From positions 558,001-622,000 of the forward strand of contig NZ_CP094657.1 in assembly GCF_023920705.1 (NCBI RefSeq): a stretch of DNA of 64,000 bases. The letters run 5' to 3'. The notes under the pieces are model-generated. The model had not been told where the DNA came from. It searched no databases and was given only the letters and a program-made list of their open reading frames with translations. A program made the position numbers and the translations under genes. The stretch's first letter is position 1, and each line of letters opens with the position of its first letter. The stretch comes from Acinetobacter sp. XS-4 (GTDB taxonomy: Bacteria; Pseudomonadota; Gammaproteobacteria; Pseudomonadales; Moraxellaceae). Shown here piece after piece: positions 7,917-16,447 of this stretch.

Positions 7917-7995
7917 TAGCTTTTGTGTGTGCATCAAAAAGATAACCTCATCTAACTAGATTGAACTTTCAATTAAAATTTTTCTTTTATATAAG
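7917..7995 (+). repeat. Diverged intergenic repeat, copy 1
   Basis: About 79 bases starting TAGCTTTTGTGTGTGC are recognisably similar to 12604-12680, starting TAGCTTTTGTGGGTGC. Both continue with an A-run, GATAA, TCAT and a T-rich end TTTTATATAA. Both copies are in non-coding DNA, in the gap downstream of the EcsC and SIR2 genes and upstream of the PIN gene. Nothing else is seen in the gap apart from the terminators at its two ends. Confidence 0.5.
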
Positions 7996-8057
7996 ATGTT
8001 GAAAAGAATTAGATAATCTATATTTTAAGTGGATATAAAACTATAAGAAATGAAGTG

Positions 8058-8096
8058 TACTATTACGTTATCTAATAATTAAATAACATAATAGTA
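8058..8096 (-). terminator. Long hairpin after the SIR2 gene
   Basis: TACTATTACGTTAT (8058-8071) pairs with ATAACATAATAGTA (8083-8096), 14 pairs with one G-T, across an 11-base loop. It lies just past the stop of the minus-strand SIR2 gene. It is AT-rich and lacks a long U-tract, so it may act as a terminator or as a 3' stabilising hairpin. Confidence 0.55.
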
Positions 8097-8107
8097 CTAT
8101 TTATTAA

Positions 8108-11100
8108 TCAATTATCTTTTTCCTCGAAGATATTTCTTATTTCTGGTAACGGATCTTTTTCTCCTTCCTCTAGCCACTGTTTAATAATTGATTTATCTTC
8201 AAAACCATTTATAGACATTTGATATGCAAGCTTTACACAGTTAAGTCGAATGATAGGAACATCTTCAATATCATCATGAGAAGACTTATAGTCTTGCTCT
8301 AATATTAAATACTCCAGACCTTCTAAGATTAGCGAACTTATAATTGAACTTATTTGACTATCTCTAGCTTTGAAGATGATAGTTGCTGCTAGGAGAGCTT
8401 GAATTAAAGTATTTTTCCTTCTAGTAGCAATTGCTAAACCAATTTCTCGAATTAAATCATCAGAAGGGAAAGGGGTGTTTTGAATCTTATTACTAAGAGC
8501 TTGCTGAATCCATAAAAATAGTCCATACATTGCATTTCTTGCATTTTCTGGTATGTCAGAAATAATTCCTTTTCTTAGATAGGTATTAATATCATAATTT
8601 TTATCAGGAAGAACTTTTACTAAAGTACCAACAAGATAATAACTATAAATATTATATTGAATAAGAAACTTCATTTTTACAAAGAGAATTTCTGCTAAAT
8701 ATTCGGGTATATTAATATTTAACGCTATTTTATTAATGCTTGAAAAAGTCTCTATAATATCAGAAGGAGCATCATTAAAATGATGAGGGAATCCATCAAA
8801 TTCAAGAGAATCAATTGGGATGCTATTTGACCAATTTTTAATGTTTTCGAATAAAATATCAATTTGTTTGTCAGATAGTAATAGTACTTCTAAGGCTTGG
8901 GAGATTTCAAAAATACTTCTTGTTAAAATTTTAAAATCATTAGATGGGACTAAATATTTTTTTATAAAAATATCTTTAGATTTAAGGTTTAAGTCTTTAA
9001 AGCTGGTTAGGTACGCAAAATCGTAAAGCTGTGTATCTGTAGGAAAATCATTTTCTGATTCATCGTTATTTTTCCATAATGATTCTCTTATTACCTCAAG
9101 TTCCTCTTTATTAATAAAATTATAAACTAAGATTAGACGTAAACAGGCATCCCATCTTGGTCTCTTAGATGATTTTAAGCCAGATAGGATTAAATTTATT
9201 ATAATATTCCATTCAGATTCATTTTCTATATTTCGATTGCATAATCGATCAACTTCTGTTTTATTTAAGAATCTTTCAATTTGAATTAGGTAATCTTCTC
9301 TGTGATTTAATAAGCAGTTTATTGGGAGCTGTAGGATTTTGAGTATATATGAAGATTTTATATTAGTATTGCATACTTCCCAGCATCTTTTTAAATAATT
9401 GCTAAGTGGTTTTTGAAGCCAAAAAGCACTTCTTAATGATGAATCTTTAAAAAAATCAATTGCTTGTTTTAAGTGGAGTTCAAGTTTTTCTTCATTATTT
9501 AAACGAATAATTAATCTAGAAATAAGTTCTAAGCATGACCGTATATAACTAATCCAAAATGAGTTAGGTTTTTGACGATACTGAGCTAAGCAATATGTTA
9601 AAAGACCATTAATTTGATTTAGTAATTTCTCAAAATCAACTTCATCTAAGCTAGCTATACTTACTCTAGAATAAATATTGTTGATTAGTTTATCATCATC
9701 TGTTGGTTTTAATCTGACTACAATTCGAGAAGTTATTTTTATATCAATAAGGTCATAATTATCAATTAAAGCTCTGATAAGTGGACTACCTACAGAGTAC
9801 CCCTCTACGGATAATGGTAAACCTGCTGTTTCACATAGTAATAAACATTGATAAGCATGAGTAATTGCGTAGTACTTGTTGTTGTTGAAACTTACAGTTT
9901 CACCTCTACGTCTATATAAATCAAAACATGGATTTTGATTACTTTCTTGTTTGTCCTTACGTTGATTAACTCTTTCAATTAAATTATGTATTTGACTACT
10001 TGTGTTACAGTTCAGCAATTCTAATTGTTTAAACCTTTCTTGAAAGTTAAATTTCTTAATTTTTATATGCTGATTTTTCTTTCTGTTTTCTTGTAAAGCT
10101 TCGATGCTTAATAATGCCCATCCTTCTCGAGAGGAGTTGGAGAAATCATTAAAATTATCAGGATTTTTTTTAATAATAGTAAATCCTTGAGTCATTAAAT
10201 GATGGGCTTCATCTTCTAAATTTAGCTCTAATAAAAGTGATGCTTTTCTAAACATCCATATTGGATCACTAGTTGAAACATTCCATTCCTCAAGTAAATT
10301 TTGTAACTTCTCAAAATCTAAATTTAGAAGATACCATTGACACTCTTCATAAGTAATCAAATTATTTATTTCTATAGAGTGACTCTTAAATTTCTTTACT
10401 TGATTTAACCCATAATGAAATGCTTCTTCATCTAAATTTAGTCTTTTGTTTGTGAGTGAATATATAGTGTTCTCAATATAGATTTTTTCTAAATTTGACC
10501 ATTCTGAAGAATAGCAAATTGAATCAATAGTCTTGTTATTAAAGTCAAACTTAACTGCTATTTTATTCCATATATCTTCAATTTCACTAGGTATAGGGAT
10601 CAATTTCTTTTGATAAAGCCAAATAATTTCATTTAAAAATCGCAACTGATCTATTGAACTAAAACTATTCAAATTTTCAGTAATGACATTAGCCCATTCA
10701 TTTAGAATTAGATCAAGATCATATTGTTTATCAAGTGGATAAATGAGCCAGTTAGGATAAATTTTTCTATTATGCTCCAATACAGTTAATAGTTCTTTTA
10801 ATGTTTCAGTTGGTATTGGATCAGTTCTGCCTACTCTTGAAATTGTTAAAGGAAGTAGTTGTGGATTTGGTTCTATAGGTTTTAAGTAGTCCTCTATTTC
10901 AGGAGAAGAATAATTTCTTATTGAGGGCCAATCTTTATAATTGTACGATTGTCCGCATTGTAAAGTTTTAATAATCCATTCTGTTGCATATTGATGTCTT
11001 AGATGCTCAGGCCAATCATTTGCTTTAGGATGTTTAGAAATATCAATAGGTACTACATTATTGTTTTCTAGCATTCTTCGTCTATGTGGGGAAAGATTTA

Positions 11101-11833
11101 ACCATCCCGCTAAATAAATTTTTGGAGCTGATGCTCCTAAATTATCTTTAACCCATCCAGACCATTGTAAGAAATTGGGATCATCACCAGAGAAGCCTAA
11201 TAGAAGTACTGCTGTTTCCATCATTATCTGCTGGACAGTGTTTACGAATGGAGCAAATTTCTTGGGATAAGTTCTATAGTCTTCTTCAGTAAATATGAAG
11301 GGGATGTGAGCAGGTACTGTACCATGTAATTTGATAATTCTAGGTGATGGAGTATTTGCTAACTCATCTACAGTTCTAACAATACTATATGAGCGTTCAG
11401 GTATCTCTAATTGGGTTCTTTCTAATAATGTATCCCAATTCGTGGTTAAAACTTCTTTCCAAGGTAATTCTAGTAATTGGTAATGAAGTTCAGATGGTTG
11501 GTAATCTGTATCAGGTACAGAATCATTAATAAAACTGTGAAGACTTCCTCTACCGAACGCTATTTCATACTCCTGAGCCAGTCTTAAGAAACCACTTGTA
11601 CCTGTTGCCTCAGATAAGGCTTGTTCTAATCGACTTTTTTCTGATGGTGGATATAGCTTACTACATAAGTTTCGAGCTACTTGTGACCAAAGGGGAAAAT
11701 CTTTAGCAGAAGCACTAGTTGGTAAGGCATTTCTACTAAATCCAGCACCAATCATTACTGAAGCACCCCCACTATTTGTATTCCATAATAGTTCACGGAT
11801 ATGATTGATATGACTTTGATCTGGTATATTCAT
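8108..11833 (-). CDS. Large SIR2-domain protein, likely NAD-consuming anti-phage effector
   Basis: The first ~290 residues form a SIR2-like domain: GAGFS (29-33) for NAD binding, TTNWD (130-134), the catalytic histidine region KLHG (H170) and LLLGFSGDDPNF (210-221). About 950 residues of helical, Leu/Ile/Asn-rich sequence follow, in the style of a repeat-type sensor. This is the architecture of single-gene defence-associated sirtuins (DSR-type), where a phage trigger activates NAD depletion. The length fits the larger members. Membership in DSR1, DSR2 or another clade cannot be decided by eye. The gene is intact, reads against the EcsC-like gene and has no obvious partner except the small exported protein 155 bases upstream. 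Confidence 0.92.
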   Translation of the reverse strand: MNIPDQSHINHIRELLWNTNSGGASVMIGAGFSRNALPTSASAKDFPLWSQVARNLCSKLYPPSEKSRLEQALSEATGTSGFLRLAQEYEIAFGRGSLHSFINDSVPDTDYQPSELHYQLLELPWKEVLTTNWDTLLERTQLEIPERSYSIVRTVDELANTPSPRIIKLHGTVPAHIPFIFTEEDYRTYPKKFAPFVNTVQQIMMETAVLLLGFSGDDPNFLQWSGWVKDNLGASAPKIYLAGWLNLSPHRRRMLENNNVVPIDISKHPKANDWPEHLRHQYATEWIIKTLQCGQSYNYKDWPSIRNYSSPEIEDYLKPIEPNPQLLPLTISRVGRTDPIPTETLKELLTVLEHNRKIYPNWLIYPLDKQYDLDLILNEWANVITENLNSFSSIDQLRFLNEIIWLYQKKLIPIPSEIEDIWNKIAVKFDFNNKTIDSICYSSEWSNLEKIYIENTIYSLTNKRLNLDEEAFHYGLNQVKKFKSHSIEINNLITYEECQWYLLNLDFEKLQNLLEEWNVSTSDPIWMFRKASLLLELNLEDEAHHLMTQGFTIIKKNPDNFNDFSNSSREGWALLSIEALQENRKKNQHIKIKKFNFQERFKQLELLNCNTSSQIHNLIERVNQRKDKQESNQNPCFDLYRRRGETVSFNNNKYYAITHAYQCLLLCETAGLPLSVEGYSVGSPLIRALIDNYDLIDIKITSRIVVRLKPTDDDKLINNIYSRVSIASLDEVDFEKLLNQINGLLTYCLAQYRQKPNSFWISYIRSCLELISRLIIRLNNEEKLELHLKQAIDFFKDSSLRSAFWLQKPLSNYLKRCWEVCNTNIKSSYILKILQLPINCLLNHREDYLIQIERFLNKTEVDRLCNRNIENESEWNIIINLILSGLKSSKRPRWDACLRLILVYNFINKEELEVIRESLWKNNDESENDFPTDTQLYDFAYLTSFKDLNLKSKDIFIKKYLVPSNDFKILTRSIFEISQALEVLLLSDKQIDILFENIKNWSNSIPIDSLEFDGFPHHFNDAPSDIIETFSSINKIALNINIPEYLAEILFVKMKFLIQYNIYSYYLVGTLVKVLPDKNYDINTYLRKGIISDIPENARNAMYGLFLWIQQALSNKIQNTPFPSDDLIREIGLAIATRRKNTLIQALLAATIIFKARDSQISSIISSLILEGLEYLILEQDYKSSHDDIEDVPIIRLNCVKLAYQMSINGFEDKSIIKQWLEEGEKDPLPEIRNIFEEKDN

Positions 11834-11988
11834 TCTTAATTTTTAAGTTTCTTCAGATGATTGAAATAAACATATAACTGTTTAAAAAAAATAGCAATAT
11901 TCGCTAGCAGATAGGAGAAAAAGAATAGAATTATCTAAATCTTAAAAGACAAATTGCAGAATTTAAAATGATTGCCTGATAATATTAA

Positions 11989-12420
11989 TTATCTAAAAAG
12001 ACTCTGTTTTAATTTTATTGTTCCCTGAGGAAGGTATTGATCTTCAGTATTTTCCTTTTCATCTATTCTCTTTTTAAATACATTTATACAAGATAAATAG
12101 TTTGTTTCAGTAAATTGAGTAATAGCTTTATCTTTTAAAGCTTTGGTTGAGTACTGTTGAATAGAGTAAGCATTTTCAACTACATCGAAAACTAAACGAC
12201 TAACAATATCCTTGTATTGAGGATCTTCTATCTTATTTGCTGTTTCCATCAATTTATCTAGGGTCTCGGAAGGTTTGTAACCCATTTGACGATAAGTTTG
12301 AGCAGCAAAGGCTACACTTTCCATCAAGCCACAACTATCCTGAGCTAATTTGTAATCAACTTCGGAGTGAGCTGAAATACCAGTACAAATTAAAATTAAA
12401 AATAAAGTTAATTTTTTCAT
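11989..12420 (-). CDS. Small exported protein of unknown function, 143 aa
   Basis: The protein starts with a clear signal peptide (MKKLTLFLILICTGISAHSE, cleavage near residue 19) and continues as a hydrophilic helical domain with two cysteines (SCGLM and LSCINVF), which could form one disulfide. The pattern, about 120 mature residues with early and late Cys, resembles Rap/Tai-type small periplasmic proteins, but I cannot assign a family. Its promoter (12530-12502, minus) is separated from the gene by a terminator-like hairpin (12480-12453), so expression may depend on read-through. It lies upstream of the SIR2 gene on the same strand. Confidence 0.8.
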   Translation of the reverse strand: MKKLTLFLILICTGISAHSEVDYKLAQDSCGLMESVAFAAQTYRQMGYKPSETLDKLMETANKIEDPQYKDIVSRLVFDVVENAYSIQQYSTKALKDKAITQFTETNYLSCINVFKKRIDEKENTEDQYLPQGTIKLKQSLFR

Positions 12421-12452
12421 AGTTGGTTATAACTCAGGTTACAGATAAAAAA

Positions 12453-12480
12453 AGCTCTTCACTTGGGGAAATGAAGAGCT
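12453..12480 (-). terminator. Intrinsic terminator between promoter and the small exported gene
   Basis: Read on the minus strand, AGCTCTTCA, a 10-base loop and TGAAGAGCT are followed by TTTTTTAT, a textbook intrinsic terminator. It lies 33 bases upstream of the ATG at 12420 and about 15 bases after the predicted start site. It therefore looks like an attenuator and not a gene end. On the plus strand there is no T-run. Confidence 0.8.
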
Positions 12481-12501
12481 ATAAACTTTGAATACATGTA
12501 T

Positions 12502-12530
12502 AGTATATAAAGTAATCTATTGATTTTCAA
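12502..12530 (-). promoter_or_regulatory. Minus-strand promoter ahead of the attenuator-like hairpin
   Basis: On the minus strand TTGAAA (12530-12525) and TATACT (12507-12502) are separated by 17 bases. Start would be near 12495. The 18-bp palindrome at 12530-12547 touches the -35 box. Confidence 0.6.
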
Positions 12531-12547
12531 TACAGAATATTCTGTAT
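12530..12547. promoter_or_regulatory. Perfect 18-bp palindrome, candidate operator
   Basis: ATACAGAATATTCTGTAT is a perfect palindrome overlapping the upstream edge of the minus-strand promoter. A second, shorter palindrome, ATACATGTAT, lies at 12492-12501 near the start site. Such symmetry beside a promoter is typical of a dimeric repressor or activator site. No second copy was noticed in the window. Confidence 0.6.
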
Positions 12548-12603
12548 CTAAAGCTAATTAAAAAAACTTCTATAAGCAGTGACATTTGTTTGTAAAGACC
12601 TAG

Positions 12604-12680
12604 TAGCTTTTGTGGGTGCTTAAAAAAGATAATTTCATATAGGTGTTATTCAACTTTCGAGTAAGGTTTTTTTATATAAA
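12604..12680 (+). repeat. Diverged intergenic repeat, copy 2
   Basis: This is the partner of 7917-7995 and lies upstream of the PIN-domain gene. The first 16 bases differ at one position, and similarity fades but persists to the shared TTTATATAA end. Apart from this repeat and the promoter block at 12453-12547, nothing is seen in 12421-12781. Confidence 0.5.
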
Positions 12681-12781
12681 GTATTTAAAATTTGATATTT
12701 ATTTATATGATACTTGATAGTATGAATCTATTTTATAAAAGAAAAATTTAAAATGTTATGTGGATGTTACAGGAGAATTAA

Positions 12782-13918
12782 ATGAAAGAAATGGAATTAG
12801 ATTTTGGTGCAATTACTATCGATAACGCGACCTTTAAATCTGAAGGTTATAAGTTCTATGAAGGATTGCTTGGACAGATGAAACAATTCAAGGATAGTCC
12901 AGTCCAAGTACTCCAAACTGATGTCGTTCATAATGAAGCTATAAAGCATATTGGGCAAGAGATATCTAAAACACGCTCAACCATAGATCAAGCATTAAGA
13001 TCAGCAAACAAACAATTAAAGATAAATGATGCAACTATAAGTAAGGCTAAAACATTACTGTCACTTAATGGGAGTGAACATGAAATTGCAGAATCAAGAT
13101 TGCATGAATATTATGAGTTTATCGGAGCTATAAAATTAAATTCAGAAGACTATGTTGATTTATCGATTCTAATGAGAATGTATTTCTCTAATGAAGCTCC
13201 TTTTGAAACAGGAAAAGATAAGAAAAATGAATTTCCTGATGCCATTGCTTTGTTAACACTTGATGAATGGGCAGAATCGAATGATATTAATGTTGTTGCA
13301 GTGAGCCAAGATAAAGGATGGAAGGATTATTCTGAAAACTCAAAAAGGATTACTTTAGTTGCAAGTTTGGCTGAAGCTCTAGAAAAATTTCAGCCTCACA
13401 ATAAGGTTGCCAGTATAATTACTCATATAAGGAAAGACTCATTCCTTGATGAAGATAATCATGTGTTGGAAATGATTCAGCAGGCACTTATTGATAGTGT
13501 TGATGGGTATGACATAAATATTGTAGTAGATTCACATATGCATGTTGATTGGGATGATACTTCGGCTTCTTATGTATCACATGAGTTTGATAAGGAAGAA
13601 AATGGATCAATCAAAATCAGTGTCGTAAGAATAAATGATCAATGTATTGTTCTTAAATTGGGGGCAGAGATAGAAGTAGAAGTAGAAGCTAATTTTTATT
13701 TTTCAATTAGAGATTCTATCGATAAAGATTATGTTAGCTTAGGTGGAAATGTGTGTACTACAATTGAAAAATATCATACAGATATACTATTAACTCTTTC
13801 TGGTGATTTTTCAAAAGATTTTGATGATATTAAAATTGAGCAAATTGAAGTTTTAGAAACTCTTTCAGAAGCTGATTTTGGTTACATAGAGCCAGATTGG
13901 AGGAATGAGTATGAATAA
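12782..13918 (+). CDS. PIN-domain nuclease-like protein (DUF4935-type)
   Basis: The first ~190 residues look like a PIN ribonuclease domain. Acidic residues fall where the active site is expected: D14 in ITIDNATF, E52 in VVHNEAIKHI, D153 in EFPDAIALL and D177 in VSQDKGW. The remaining ~180 residues are beta-rich with alternating acidic strands (KLGAEIEVEVEANFYF), an additional domain of unknown role. A good ribosome site (CAGGAG) lies upstream of the ATG. Single PIN proteins with extra domains occur in defence islands. Unlike VapC toxins it is large and has no antitoxin-sized gene beside it. RNA cleavage is inferred from the family. Confidence 0.85.
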   Translation: MKEMELDFGAITIDNATFKSEGYKFYEGLLGQMKQFKDSPVQVLQTDVVHNEAIKHIGQEISKTRSTIDQALRSANKQLKINDATISKAKTLLSLNGSEHEIAESRLHEYYEFIGAIKLNSEDYVDLSILMRMYFSNEAPFETGKDKKNEFPDAIALLTLDEWAESNDINVVAVSQDKGWKDYSENSKRITLVASLAEALEKFQPHNKVASIITHIRKDSFLDEDNHVLEMIQQALIDSVDGYDINIVVDSHMHVDWDDTSASYVSHEFDKEENGSIKISVVRINDQCIVLKLGAEIEVEVEANFYFSIRDSIDKDYVSLGGNVCTTIEKYHTDILLTLSGDFSKDFDDIKIEQIEVLETLSEADFGYIEPDWRNEYE

Positions 13919-14082
13919 GAAATGAAGTCAACTAGGTGGAAGAGTAAATATTAAAACTTATCTCTTATGAGAAAAATATAGTTTTATTGAATTATTTTTT
14001 TAATATTTAAAAAATCAAATTTGTTACAGATATGTGGATATAATGTGATATCAATTCATAAATATGTCAATAAAAGAGGATT

Positions 14083-14859
14083 ATGAGTACAAAAACAAAT
14101 ACGTTTAGTAGATTGGTTGCTTTATTCCTACTTTACATTTTTTTACTAGCAGTTGGCTTTTATATTTATGCTGTGATTATAGGGAAACCTGATAGTGGTG
14201 AGAGAGGAGCTACTATAGCAGGTATCTTAGGATGGACTGCTACTCTCTATGCTCCTGTAGCTGCATTCTTCATTATTGATATCTGGAAAGATCAAGTAAA
14301 ACACCAAAAAGCTTTAGATCACTTGTCGAATGCATATAGTTTAGTCGGAAAGTTTAACACAACCTTAGAACGGTTAAGATTAGATCGTAGCTATACACAC
14401 TTAGGAAGAGCATACAATAAAACTGAATATTTAGAATTTTTTCAATATACATCTAAATTAGAACTTCAGTTCTCAGAACAAGTGAATCTTTTAATAGCTA
14501 TTTATGATGATATACAAAATGAGTTAAGTTTATATAAGCTAGCACTTGGAGATGAAAGCTTAGATTTTAATAACTTAACGTTAGAGCTTTTTAAAATTAC
14601 GTATTATTTAAAAGATCTGTATAGTAAATTTATAGAGCTGCATCTTGATGCTAAAGAAGAAAATGATACATATATGAAGCTTACAAGATTAAGAGAGTTC
14701 CAAGTCTTGTTTTATCAATTAAGTGGAAAAGAGTTTTTAAATAGAAATAAGGATTATAATGAAAGTTTAGATAATATCTTTTTCTTAACTACAGAATTTA
14801 TATTAGATAATATTAATTTTATTAAGGCTGAAATCATGAGAATGAGAAAAGGATTGTAG
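14083..14859 (+). CDS. Two-TM protein with helical cytoplasmic domain, member A of a pair
   Basis: Two membrane helices (about residues 10-32, LVALFLLYIFLLAVGFYIYA, and 45-67, GILGWTATLYAPVAAFFIID) are followed by WKDQVKHQK and ~185 residues of charged helical sequence, probably cytoplasmic. The next gene has the same layout and a related junction (GLLGVGATLFGG then TDWKEQHNK), so the two look like diverged duplicates. A TATAAT box at 14039-14044 may be its promoter. I recognise no named family. The layout recalls membrane proteins of phage-exclusion systems, but that is inference. Confidence 0.85.
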   Translation: MSTKTNTFSRLVALFLLYIFLLAVGFYIYAVIIGKPDSGERGATIAGILGWTATLYAPVAAFFIIDIWKDQVKHQKALDHLSNAYSLVGKFNTTLERLRLDRSYTHLGRAYNKTEYLEFFQYTSKLELQFSEQVNLLIAIYDDIQNELSLYKLALGDESLDFNNLTLELFKITYYLKDLYSKFIELHLDAKEENDTYMKLTRLREFQVLFYQLSGKEFLNRNKDYNESLDNIFFLTTEFILDNINFIKAEIMRMRKGL

Positions 14860-14871
14860 GCTTTAATCAAT

Positions 14872-15519
14872 GTGAATTTATCAAAGTTGAGCGGGGATAT
14901 GAAGAAACAAGAATTAATTGAAAAAGTAACAGGATGGATTCTAGCTGTTACCTTATATGGCACAGCAGTTTTCTATCTAGTTACCAAAGTATTAGGTATT
15001 ACGGGTGATGATCTTGATGCTTTTGTAGGACTACTTGGTGTGGGAGCTACCTTGTTTGGTGGTTATATGGCAGTTTATTTATTTACTGATTGGAAGGAAC
15101 AGCATAATAAAACATTATTTTCGGTTGAGGCGAAAGAGGCATTGGTACTTATTAATGATGATATTAAGATGTTTGCTATTGCTTCAAGTTATATTAAAAG
15201 ACTAGATCAAAATAAACTTGCTACAGATGATTCCCTTGGTGTTTTTTTTGATAAATTAAGTGAAATTTTAAATAATAATATAAAAATTTCTGTTTCTATT
15301 TTAATCTTGCTTGAATTATCTGATGATAAGGAATTAGAAGAATATAGAGCAGAATATAATAAATTTATAAGTAAAATTTGTTCAGAATTTATAAAAATTT
15401 CGAGGAGTGATAAAACAGTTAAAGACCTAGTTGATTTTATGAATACAAATATGAGTAGCATTATTAATTTTAATAAATCATATAGGTCAAAAATGAAAAG
15501 TTTTATAGTGATGAAGTAA
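14872..15519 (+). CDS. Two-TM protein with helical cytoplasmic domain, member B of a pair
   Basis: Twelve bases separate it from member A, so the two are probably co-transcribed and may form a hetero-oligomer. The coordinates use the GTG at 14872. The ATG at 14899 (MKKQELIEKVTGWILAVTLY), preceded by GAGCGGGG, is an equally good start and gives 206 aa. Two membrane helices (about 26-45 and 52-75) precede TDWKEQHNKTLF and a charged helical C-terminal region. The protein has one Cys and no catalytic signature. Function unknown. Confidence 0.82.
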   Translation: MNLSKLSGDMKKQELIEKVTGWILAVTLYGTAVFYLVTKVLGITGDDLDAFVGLLGVGATLFGGYMAVYLFTDWKEQHNKTLFSVEAKEALVLINDDIKMFAIASSYIKRLDQNKLATDDSLGVFFDKLSEILNNNIKISVSILILLELSDDKELEEYRAEYNKFISKICSEFIKISRSDKTVKDLVDFMNTNMSSIINFNKSYRSKMKSFIVMK

Positions 15520-15565
15520 ATAGCTTAAAATTTTTAATAGTAGAGATATAAAAACTATCTTAATT

Positions 15566-16166
15566 TTATAACTGATTAGGAGAGTTTTTTAGTACTTTAA
15601 TAACTCCAAAACCCTTACGTCTTATGCCTTCTTTATCATCAACTTTAGCTAAGTAGCTGTATCTATACATTGCATCTATGAACTGTTCTTCTGTTCTTAA
15701 GTAATGTACAGGAAAGTTCCTTCCTTCTTGATAAGCAATAGTCCATCTAACTTCATTAGCTTGTCCGTTCTCTTATTACTTCTTCTTTTCTCACTCCATC
15801 TAACATAGCACATTCATAAATCATCTTATAAACAGTGTAGTAGCTACGATGTACTTCAGCATTGTAAATGAACATACAATGTAAGTGATGATTCTCATTT
15901 TCTGATAGTTCAAAGCTATAGAGATGTACTAAGCCTTCATCTTTAAACTTAGCTTTTAGACGGCGGTTAAACTTCTCAATGCTAAAAGTATCCTTGTCTG
16001 TAAGTCCTATAGTGATATGCATTGCTCTAGGCTTTGATATGTTCTTTAAAGACCAAAGCATTGAAGAGTGTATGGTATCTAATGAACTCTTTCTTAGTGA
16101 GTAATATGGATTTACAGCATAACCTTTAAATGTAGGTGTTTTTAATAAGTATTTTGGATCAGTCAT
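15566..16166 (-). pseudogene. Frameshifted inovirus-Gp2 / YfjJ-like replication-type protein
   Basis: The first frame (16166 to 15756) encodes 136 residues ending EEVIRERTS and carries the MHITIGL, FNRRLKAKF and HLHCMFIYN segments of Gp2/YagK-YfjJ proteins. The family's C-terminal part follows at once in another frame down to the stop at 15568-15566 (NEVRWTIAYQEGRNF, VHYLRTEEQFIDAMYRYSYL, AKVDDKEGIRRKGFGVIKVL). Restoring one GA in the AGAGAAC at the junction (about 15767) would join VIRENGQANEVRW without interruption. The likely event is loss of one GA dinucleotide. The intact protein would have been about 200 aa. Confidence 0.85.
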
Positions 16167-16432
16167 TTTTAATTTCTCTTTAAATTATAATTTTTATGTA
16201 AGGTAAGGGTGTGTAAGATATAGATAGATACAAAGGGGATAGTGATAGATATATATCTATATAATACACAGTTAATATATAGCTTTAAGAAAAGCACATA
16301 TTTAGATTTTTAAAGTAATTCTTAGTATTTTGTTGTTTGTTGAATTTAGGGTTATTTTGGATGTCTTTATGTCAGGATAGTAGAATTATATGTAGTGGTT
16401 AATATATCTAATAGGTCGATTCTACATTTAGC

Positions 16433-16447
16433 TGACATGCTATGTCA
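16433..16447. repeat. Palindrome TGACAT-GCT-ATGTCA
   Basis: A perfect 6+3+6 palindrome lies upstream of the broken replication gene. It could be a binding site or part of an origin. The surrounding AT-rich DNA (16167-16880) holds no convincing gene, only further short inverted repeats such as GTAGAAT/ATTCTAC flanking 16380-16430. Confidence 0.4.
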
